Below, piece by piece: positions 7,330 through 12,704 of a stretch of 40,073 nt of DNA. The stretch covers positions 1 to 40,073 of the forward strand of contig JAFGGX010000001.1 in NCBI GenBank assembly GCA_016930315.1. Direction: 5' to 3'. The stretch comes from Candidatus Buchananbacteria bacterium. Its GTDB lineage: Bacteria > Patescibacteriota > Patescibacteriia > Buchananbacterales > UBA6539. The notes under the pieces were generated by a model, which was given only the letters and a program-made list of their open reading frames with translations, had not been told where the DNA came from and did not search any database. Made by a program: the position numbers and the translations under genes. Position 1 is the first letter of the stretch, and every line of letters starts with the position of its first letter.

Positions 7330-7757
7330 TTATGTAAGTTTGTCCTTGCAAGTTGTGATTAGATTTTTTATTGACGGAGAAACATTATCCATGTTAACTA
7401 TTTCTTCAAGTGAAAAAATGACATTTTTTGTCCTTCTCTTAGTTCTATCTCTGGCAAATCATCAACATTTGTTTTTCCTACGAAATAATGTCCGGTTATT
7501 TCACGTTGTTGCCCCTGGACGTTGTGAACTATTTTTTGGCAGTAAATTTTTTTTATATCGAATACATCAATGTCAACTTCTTCGGCAATTTCACGTCTGA
7601 TAGTTTCATCCGGGCTTTCTCCTGGTTCAATTCCTCCTCCAAACAATCCCCACATATTTGGATTAGGGATGTTGGGCTTATTATCTCTAAGGACAAAAAG
7701 ATATTTATTCAAAGCATCATTTTTTATGAATATTTTGGATCCGTCAGTAATTTTCAT
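7330..7757 (-). pseudogene. NUDIX hydrolase, frameshifted near its C-terminus
   Basis: The frame from 7757 encodes a NUDIX hydrolase. The box is visible at about residues 40-62 (GGGIEPGE, then REIAEEVDI), with Asp replacing the usual Gly near its end. This frame stops at 7398 after FFHLKK, at 119 residues. In the neighbouring frame the sequence continues EEIVNMDNVSPSIKNLI and onward to a stop at 7330, a typical NUDIX C-terminal helix, so one base seems to be missing near 7405-7415, next to a T6 run. The restored protein would be about 142 residues, normal for the family. The enzyme would hydrolyse a nucleoside-diphosphate-linked substrate; which one is unknown. Truncation may be real or a base-calling error. 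Confidence 0.75.
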
Positions 7758-7788
7758 GCAAAACTTAGAGAAATTTAATTTTTTTTTC

Positions 7789-7933
7789 AGTTAACGTTCC
7801 GCGTATATACGAAGTTTGTGATTTTTAGTGTGATAAAATTATCTTTTCACATCACACTGAAAATAGCAAATTTGGGTGGAGCGGACACAGTATTTCATTT
7901 AGCCAGAACGTAACCGTATATACGCCGTTAGGC
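7789..7933. repeat. 145-bp nested palindrome with attC-like ends
   Basis: Outer arms: TAACG then GCGTATATACG (7792-7811) against CGTATATACGC then CGTTA (7915-7930). Inner arms: ATTTTTAGTGTGAT (7821-7834) against ATCACACTGAAAAT (7851-7864). Read on the minus strand the ends are GCCTAAC (7933-7927), a full match to RYYYAAC, and GTTAACT (7795-7789), a 6/7 match to GTTRRRY, as in integron attC sites. The HEPN gene stops 15 nt before it in that orientation, as cassette genes do. It could instead be a MITE-like or other structured repeat. No integrase is in the window. Confidence 0.6.
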
Positions 7934-7948
7934 GATGTAATTGAATTT

Positions 7949-8512
7949 TTATGCTAAGTTGCTGATATCTGACAAGAGGAAGAAAATATCACCTGGATTC
8001 ATAAAGTTCATATATAGGGAATCATTTTCCATAGTTTCTTTTATGGTTTTCCCTCGCCATGAGACAGGTAGACGATTAATACAGTCTTGCCTTTGTTTTT
8101 CGCCGTGTCCCCAAAAAAATTTATTTTCATGGGCACTAGCATTTCGGATGTGTCTCAAGAATTGCATTTCTTCTTTTTGACGTAGTGACTGAAAGTCGGG
8201 TTCATTCCATAGGACGTCTTTGATCGCAATTGTAAAAATTCTGTAGTAATTTATTAGTGTCGCAGAGTAGAATGGAGTCTCTTTATTAAATCCTTCACGT
8301 GCAATTATTTTTAAAATTGATTTGCTCGCTTTGATTTTTTTGTCAGTGACTGAACAGTCTAACTCAATGATGTAAGGATACGGCTGATAAAATTTTTCAG
8401 CTTCTGCAACAGAGACTTTCAGCCACGTTAGTGAGGTGATTATGTTTCTGAATGTGTCTATGTGATCGTCGATAGATTTATGAAATCGGAGAGGGGTGTC
8501 AATATTAGACAT
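7949..8512 (-). CDS. HEPN-domain protein, putative RNase or toxin
   Basis: A 187-residue, mostly helical protein. The key sign is RNASAH (R123 to H128), which fits the R-x4-6-H catalytic motif of HEPN domains, preceded by a helix with FLRHIRNAS and followed by a W/GH region and SLYMNFMNPGDIFFLL. The layout recalls the pEK499_p136-type HEPN family, though I cannot confirm this without a profile search. HEPN proteins are commonly RNases in toxin-antitoxin and phage-defence systems. It lies 11 nt after a membrane-protein gene on the same strand, and its stop is 15 nt from the attC-like palindrome, so the pair may be one mobile module. Confidence 0.7.
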   Translation of the reverse strand: MSNIDTPLRFHKSIDDHIDTFRNIITSLTWLKVSVAEAEKFYQPYPYIIELDCSVTDKKIKASKSILKIIAREGFNKETPFYSATLINYYRIFTIAIKDVLWNEPDFQSLRQKEEMQFLRHIRNASAHENKFFWGHGEKQRQDCINRLPVSWRGKTIKETMENDSLYMNFMNPGDIFFLLSDISNLA

Positions 8513-8523
8513 ATAAAATTCAA

Positions 8524-9066
8524 TTATTTTATTTTGGCGATTTCTTGGAGTTTTTCTTTGAGTTCTTTATTCTCATTTTCTATTTTAGTGATATATTTTT
8601 TCCCAATTTTAAGGAATGAATAATAGTACAAGAAAGCGATTAAAAAAATAGAGATAATCTGAATAGTGTAAAGCCAGTTTTTTAATTTTTCGAGCGAGTT
8701 TATATCTAAATTTAAAAATGTGAGAGTTGGTTCATTTTTTAGTGCGATAATTTCATAGTCTAGTTCTAATACGACTTTTGCTGACTCAATGATATTATCT
8801 AAACTTTCCATAACATTTTCTCTAAAGTGATTTTGTTCTTGAGCGTCTTTTGAATTCATAAACATGTAAATGTCTTGCCCAACCATTGCAGAATCTCTAG
8901 CCTCTTTAGATATTAAAGAGTTTTCTTGTAGCCTCTTTGTAAGAATATCATTTTGTCGTTTATTTATTGCCTCACTAAATACTTGTATTAATATTGAAGT
9001 TAAGGTGATAAATATAAATATAATTATACTGATTGTTATCTCTAATTTTTTATGTTTAATTCCCAT
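8524..9066 (-). CDS. Two-helix membrane protein paired with the HEPN gene
   Basis: A 180-residue protein with a transmembrane helix at about residues 9-30, a charged helical region of about 100 residues (roughly 31-132) between the helices, a second transmembrane helix at about 133-152, and a C-terminal Lys/Glu-rich coiled coil (residues 155-180). The first helix and the extracytoplasmic-type loop resemble a four-helix-bundle sensor, but I recognise no family. It is 11 nt upstream of the HEPN gene and was probably acquired with it. It could anchor, sense for, or restrain the HEPN protein; that is inference from pairing alone. Confidence 0.6.
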   Translation of the reverse strand: MGIKHKKLEITISIIIFIFITLTSILIQVFSEAINKRQNDILTKRLQENSLISKEARDSAMVGQDIYMFMNSKDAQEQNHFRENVMESLDNIIESAKVVLELDYEIIALKNEPTLTFLNLDINSLEKLKNWLYTIQIISIFLIAFLYYYSFLKIGKKYITKIENENKELKEKLQEIAKIK

Positions 9067-9211
9067 AGAAGCAAATTAATTATGCAATTTTGTACAACTT
9101 CTTTTATGCTAACTTGTATTTTTATCTATCTGATTATGATAAAATTATTCAGTAATCAGCCTGACATAATATAGCTATATCTTAGCTAAAAATGCGGCTT
9201 TTGTCCATTTT

Positions 9212-9254
9212 GAGATTCTTTCACTCCGACATCTGTCGGAGTTCAGAATGACAT
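9212..9254. repeat. TCATTCTGA-type dispersed repeat, third copy
   Basis: GAGATTCTT (9212-9220) and AGAATGACAT (9245-9254) flank the perfect hairpin CTCCGAC/GTCGGAG (9224-9241). The ends match the elements at 1272-1438, in the orientation of the right-hand copy there. It lies between the membrane-protein gene and the structured RNA. The stretch 9067-9211 upstream is AT-rich, with no gene or clear promoter that I can defend. Confidence 0.7.
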
Positions 9255-9273
9255 CTTTCGACAGGTTTTGGGT

Positions 9274-9506
9274 GATAAAAAGAAAACCACTGAGTTTGGT
9301 CCTTGCGGATCAGGCGTTATTAGCGCCCCTCAGTGGATTAAACCAATCAGCCTCATTCGAGCCCGGAGGGTTTGTCGTGCGGGTACAACATCTGGGTATT
9401 TATTCCAGCACCCTGATAATCTGCTAGTTGCAGATTCAAAGTCATGGTGAATGACCATGTCTCACAGTTTGTGGACAATCGCTAGAAACACGCCTCGCCG
9501 TTGGTT
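9274..9506 (-). ncRNA. Candidate structured RNA of about 230 nt
   Basis: A good promoter (TTGACT 9541-9536, 17 nt, TAAAAT 9518-9513) starts a minus-strand transcript near 9506. Its first bases, AACCAA (9506-9501), can pair with TTGGTT (9346-9341) as a closing helix. Inside are CACA/TGTG, CATGGT/ACCATG and AATCTGC/GCAGATT hairpins with short loops. The 3' end is a branched domain closed by CCACTGAG (9336-9329) and CTCAGTGG (9294-9287), containing a GGCG/CGCC hairpin and TCC-GCAA-GGA with a GNRA loop, followed by TTTTCTTTTT. No useful ORF is present. I see no RNase P, tmRNA, SRP or 6S consensus. The plus strand is less favoured because the GNRA loop and T-run appear only on the minus strand. 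Confidence 0.65.
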
Positions 9507-9509
9507 AAT

Positions 9510-9541
9510 TTGATTTTAGTTTTTTAATAAAATTTAGTCAA
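9510..9541. promoter_or_regulatory. Overlapping divergent promoters
   Basis: The minus-strand promoter for the structured RNA has TTGACT at 9541-9536 and TAAAAT at 9518-9513. A weaker plus-strand promoter for the YggU gene can be read in the same DNA: TTGATT 9510-9515, 17 nt, TTTAGT 9533-9538, which would make that mRNA leaderless from about 9544. Each -35 box overlaps the opposing -10 box, so the two could not be occupied together. Confidence 0.45.
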
Positions 9542-9543
9542 AT

Positions 9544-9774
9544 ATGCAAAGTAAAGAAATTCAAATTAAAATTATTCCTCGAGCAAAAAAAATTGAAGTG
9601 ATTGAATTTACGCCAAATAGTTTTAAGATTCGGTTAACCGCCGCGCCGGTTGATGGTAAAGCTAACGATCAATTACTAAAAATATTAGCTAAACACTTTA
9701 AAATTGCTAAGTCGTGCTTAGTGATTACTAAGGGCTTGACAAGCCGGAATAAAACTGTTAACATTCTATGTTAG
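9544..9774 (+). CDS. YggU/DUF167 family protein
   Basis: A 76-residue protein of the DUF167/YggU family, a small alpha/beta fold of unknown biochemical role. The family core LTAAPVDGKANDQLLKILAKHF can be seen as TAAPVDGKAND (about residues 32-42) followed by a helix, and the C-terminal SRNKTVNI strand is also typical. Length is close to that of stand-alone members. It begins 3 nt after the opposing promoter's -35 box, has no Shine-Dalgarno and ends before a hairpin terminator. Confidence 0.82.
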   Translation: MQSKEIQIKIIPRAKKIEVIEFTPNSFKIRLTAAPVDGKANDQLLKILAKHFKIAKSCLVITKGLTSRNKTVNILC

Positions 9775-9811
9775 TGTAAAGTCAAAAATAAATTTCGGTA
9801 ATTCAAAAATA

Positions 9812-9838
9812 AAAAATCCGCTCAAATTAGCGGTTTTT
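9812..9838 (+). terminator. Terminator after the YggU gene
   Basis: CCGCT (9818-9822) pairs with AGCGG (9829-9833), followed by TTTTT; an A-run before it extends the stem. Short but well placed. Confidence 0.65.
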
Positions 9839-9860
9839 CGTTTCTTAAATAACCTAGCTA

Positions 9861-9889
9861 TTGACAAAAAAATCAAAGTGTGCTATAGT
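9861..9889 (+). promoter_or_regulatory. Strong promoter of the 9.9-kb structured RNA
   Basis: TTGACA (9861-9866), 17-nt spacer beginning with a run of A, and TATAGT (9884-9889) with an extended TGC before it. It closely matches the promoters at 12616 and 26810. The expected start is near 9896. Confidence 0.85.
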
Positions 9890-9895
9890 GCTTAG

Positions 9896-10246
9896 TTATG
9901 TTGTTTGAAAATCGAATAGTATATTTTTCTTCCAAGAATCTGCAGACTGCCCTAAACGGGTTAAAGTCTCTCCTATGGGACGTGCTTACTGTGCCACCAG
10001 GAGGGTGCTTTCGTTGCCTGTGGGTCTTTGGATAGCAAGTAATTTGTACCTTTCAACGACAAACCTCCTTTCACTTGCTATCCGATGATCTGCAGGCACG
10101 ACAAGTACGGGGTTTACTTCTTGGAAAATCCGGTTTCGACTCGATTTTTCCTAGAAGCAAACTTCTTGTCTGCAGAGCCTTGGGTGAAAAACAACCCAAA
10201 GATATAACTCAAGAGCTGTCCCGCTTTTTTAGCGGGGCAGTTTTTT
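9896..10246 (+). ncRNA. Candidate structured RNA of about 350 nt, unknown class
   Basis: The transcript is bounded by a strong promoter and a strong terminator. CCAAG plus TCTGCAGAC (9932-9947) pairs with GTCTGCAGA plus CTTGG (10168-10183), with one 2-nt mismatch, as a long closing helix. Inside: GTCTC/GGGAC (9966-9981), CACC/GGTG (9995-10007), CGT(T)GCCTG 10012-10020 with CAGGCACG 10093-10100, enclosing a perfect 11-bp hairpin GGATAGCAAGT/ACTTGCTATCC (10030-10083), and CTTCTTGGAAAATC 10117-10130 with GATTTTTCCTAGAAG 10143-10157. G+C is higher than in nearby genes. A chance 37-codon ORF (9975-10088) has no ribosome site and runs across the helices. I do not recognise RNase P, tmRNA, SRP or 6S signatures. 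Confidence 0.75.
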
Positions 10247-10250
10247 GTTT
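10216..10250 (+). terminator. Strong terminator of the structured RNA
   Basis: CTGTCCCGCT (10216-10225) pairs with AGCGGGGCAG (10231-10240) over a T5 loop (one G-T pair), followed by TTTTTTGTTTTT. It lies immediately before the end of the convergent VanW-like gene. Confidence 0.9.
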
Positions 10251-12107
10251 TTAATTTACTATCTCGTTAGTGGTAGTACTGGTCGGTTCAATTGGCGGTA
10301 CGGCATTAGGGTCAATCCCTACTAACCAAGTTTCTTTCCAAGCAACGTAATGACTGGTGAATTCTTTTTCTTTAACTTCGCCATCTGGATAAGTAACTTT
10401 GTAATCAAATTTGGCGTCGGCTCCATTGTGAGCATGTTCAACTATTTTTTTCTCGCCGGGGGCAAGTTGATCGGTTTCAATGTAGCGTGGTTCACCGGGT
10501 TTAGTAATATTGTAAACAATAGGGTCGGAAATTTCAACCTGTCGATTATCTTTTGTGCCATAAAGATCAAAAGTTAAAATGTCACCATCAATATGAGTGA
10601 TAAATAAAAGATAATGACCGGTGTCGTTTACAAATTTAAAATCCGGAGCCGGATCGTAAATGGTTGCGTCCATGCCAACCGGCGGTTCGTAATAACTAAC
10701 CCGATAGGAATGGTTTTGTCTGGCGGTAATTGGCAAACCAGAATAAAGGGCGGCGCGAAAAGCGGTGGTGCCAATTTGGCAAAGACCGCCGCCGTATTCG
10801 GGGATAGTGCGGTCGCCTTTAATTACCAGTTCTTGCAGATAGCCATGTTCACCGTCAATTTCACCTAAAGTTTTTAGCAACGAAAATTCTTCATCCGGCG
10901 CAATTAAAGTTCCGTTAACCGCGGCCGCACCGACTACAATATTTACGCGGCGGTTTTTTGGACTGCCGGCAAAATTGGAACTGCCGCTGCCGACCAAATC
11001 TTTGATGCCTAAATCATTTACGTTTTCGGTGGTGACTTTCGCCGGAGTAGATTCAACCACCAATTCAACATCATCGTTTGTACCTAAAACAATGGCCTGG
11101 TTGATCCTTAAATAACTATTTTCTAAATCAAGTTTTTTGCCGTCTTGGCTGGCTTGGAATTCCGTGACTTTATTATTGGTCAATTTAAACTTAGCGTCAG
11201 TGGCTTGAATGTCAATTGTTTCACTGATTGGTTTAAGGAATTCCAGCACTTTTTCTTTATTTAAGCCAATAGAAACTTGGCCGTGGTCTTTTTGAAACTC
11301 CAGCCAAGGCACAAATTGAGGTTGGTTTAATTTCCAAAAAAGATCGCCGTTGGTTAGTTTAATTGAATCAATGGCTAGAATTTTTGGTAAATTATTTAAA
11401 GCCATCGCTGTGTCTTGTTTTTTGACCGTTGGCACGGTGGTGATTAAATCCAAAGTGATTGGGTCAAAATTTAATTGGTTGATTTGGGCTTTAAATTTGT
11501 CGATTGTTTTTTGATAATTAAAACCAAAGCCAGTTTGTTCCTCGGTGATTAAATAATTTTTGCCATTGATAACCAAGCCAGCATTTTTAGCCGGTTGTTC
11601 ATATTGATCAAAAGTCGTTTTTAAATTATCAATTAAATTATTTTCGTCGAGTTGATAATTGACGTTAACCACTCTGGTTTTTAATAAACCGTTCAGTTGG
11701 TTAAAAATATTTTGCCACCAGCTTTGATTGCGGCCGATTGAATAAGCTTGGTCGACAGTTTTTGACCAGTCAAAAGTTAAAACCGTTTTGGCTAAGTCTG
11801 GATCGTTGATTGCTACAACAATTGGATGAACGGTAAGAGTTTTACCGTCGTAAATAAATTGTGAACCTTTGTCTTGAATATTTTTTTCGATATTTTTGAG
11901 TTGAGTCAAAACCTCAGCTTTAGTTTGCGACCCAACATCCAAGTAGCCAATTTTTACGCCGGGAAAAATTCGTTGATCATAACTTTTTTGGTAAGCAATG
12001 TCGGCCCCGACTAAAAGTAAAATGATAATTAAAAAAATGGTCGGCAAAATCAACCATTTCTTTTGGCGCTCAACGGCGTTTGGTTTTTGTTTGTCTAGCT
12101 TAAACAT
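10251..12107 (-). CDS. VanW-like cell-envelope protein with YoaR-type domain
   Basis: A 618-residue membrane-anchored protein. A basic N-terminus leads into one transmembrane helix (about residues 18-40). Residues about 50-330 hold two copies of a YoaR/PG_binding_4-like region. The VanW domain spans about residues 360-500, with SLLKTLGEI, YGGGLCQIGTTAFRAAL and NHSYRVSYYEPPVG. A short strand-rich G5-like segment and a Pro/Thr tail follow. VanW-family proteins are linked to peptidoglycan or cell-envelope functions, but their reaction is unknown; here there is no vancomycin-resistance context. It follows a small conserved gene by 10 nt and ends against the structured RNA's terminator. Confidence 0.88.
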   Translation of the reverse strand: MFKLDKQKPNAVERQKKWLILPTIFLIIILLLVGADIAYQKSYDQRIFPGVKIGYLDVGSQTKAEVLTQLKNIEKNIQDKGSQFIYDGKTLTVHPIVVAINDPDLAKTVLTFDWSKTVDQAYSIGRNQSWWQNIFNQLNGLLKTRVVNVNYQLDENNLIDNLKTTFDQYEQPAKNAGLVINGKNYLITEEQTGFGFNYQKTIDKFKAQINQLNFDPITLDLITTVPTVKKQDTAMALNNLPKILAIDSIKLTNGDLFWKLNQPQFVPWLEFQKDHGQVSIGLNKEKVLEFLKPISETIDIQATDAKFKLTNNKVTEFQASQDGKKLDLENSYLRINQAIVLGTNDDVELVVESTPAKVTTENVNDLGIKDLVGSGSSNFAGSPKNRRVNIVVGAAAVNGTLIAPDEEFSLLKTLGEIDGEHGYLQELVIKGDRTIPEYGGGLCQIGTTAFRAALYSGLPITARQNHSYRVSYYEPPVGMDATIYDPAPDFKFVNDTGHYLLFITHIDGDILTFDLYGTKDNRQVEISDPIVYNITKPGEPRYIETDQLAPGEKKIVEHAHNGADAKFDYKVTYPDGEVKEKEFTSHYVAWKETWLVGIDPNAVPPIEPTSTTTNEIVN

Positions 12108-12117
12108 CGACTTGAAA

Positions 12118-12375
12118 TTAGAGATTGGGTTCTTTTTTTAAAATTTGGTTGAGAATTGTTTTGGCAATTTTTTCTCGTTCGTTTTCCTCGCTTTGATTAG
12201 TGCTGGTCGTTAATTTTATTTTTTGATTTTGAGCTGCGTCGTCCGGTAAGTTTTTGATTGGCCAAAGAATTTTTTGGCCGTCGGATAATTGGATCACGGC
12301 CATTTTTTCTTGAAATTCCAAAATTACTCCCATTTGACTGTATTGCTGATCAGATTGATTTGAGTCGGAGGTCAT
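12118..12375 (-). CDS. Small DUF3006-like protein
   Basis: An 85-residue soluble protein. The segment MGVILEFQEKMAVIQLSDG followed by KILWPIKNLPDDA resembles the beta-barrel of DUF3006-type proteins, in which a short barrel carries an acidic/glycine turn; similarity is by eye only. The C-terminal 25 residues are a charged helix. It lies 10 nt upstream of the VanW-like gene, and the two are probably co-transcribed. No function is known. The gap 12376-12615 on its upstream side is AT-rich; open frames there overlap this gene in antisense and look like chance. Confidence 0.5.
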   Translation of the reverse strand: MTSDSNQSDQQYSQMGVILEFQEKMAVIQLSDGQKILWPIKNLPDDAAQNQKIKLTTSTNQSEENEREKIAKTILNQILKKEPNL

Positions 12376-12615
12376 GTTTGGCCAGTAAAATTTTTAAGTT
12401 AAGAGGAAAATATCAAAAGTGTTTATATCTTAAAGGATTTTTTTGGTTTTGGCAAGGATTTTTTAAACTAATTTTAGGTAATTTGTCGCTGATTATCTTT
12501 TTTGATTTATTAATTTCAGCCGCTGGTATTTTTGCTCTAGTCGTTTTGGGCTGTAGAGGGCTAGATTTTTTGATTATTCAAAATTGCTTTTTTTATGTTA
12601 GTTTTTGCTTAACTA

Positions 12616-12644
12616 TTGACAAAAAAAGTTAAATGTGATATAAT
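12616..12644 (+). promoter_or_regulatory. Consensus promoter of the FN3/LamG gene
   Basis: TTGACA (12616-12621), 17 nt with the initial A-run, and perfect TATAAT (12639-12644) preceded by TGA as an extended -10. It gives a leader of about 54 nt before ATG 12705, with no Shine-Dalgarno. Confidence 0.9.
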
Positions 12645-12704
12645 TCAATATCGAGTCAGAATAGATTTAAATTTTATAATAAAATATCTAAATTAAGCCA
12701 AATT

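Noticed and set aside
7150-7330. A second attC-like site after the NUDIX gene
   Set aside because: Short RYYYAAC/GTTRRRY matches occur, but there is no large inverted repeat to support them.
9975-10088. 37-codon ORF inside the structured RNA
   Set aside because: There is no Shine-Dalgarno, and it runs across the strong internal helices. Its equal length to the ORF at 308 looks like chance, as the sequences do not match.
9274-10246. RNase P RNA, tmRNA or SRP RNA
   Set aside because: I searched by eye for the RNase P P4 core, a tRNA-like T arm with tag ORF, and the SRP helix 8 loop on both strands and found none.
12258-12632. 124-codon plus-strand open frame
   Set aside because: Its first part is antisense to the DUF3006-like gene, and its hydrophobic rest comes from AT-rich spacer DNA, with no ribosome site or family match.
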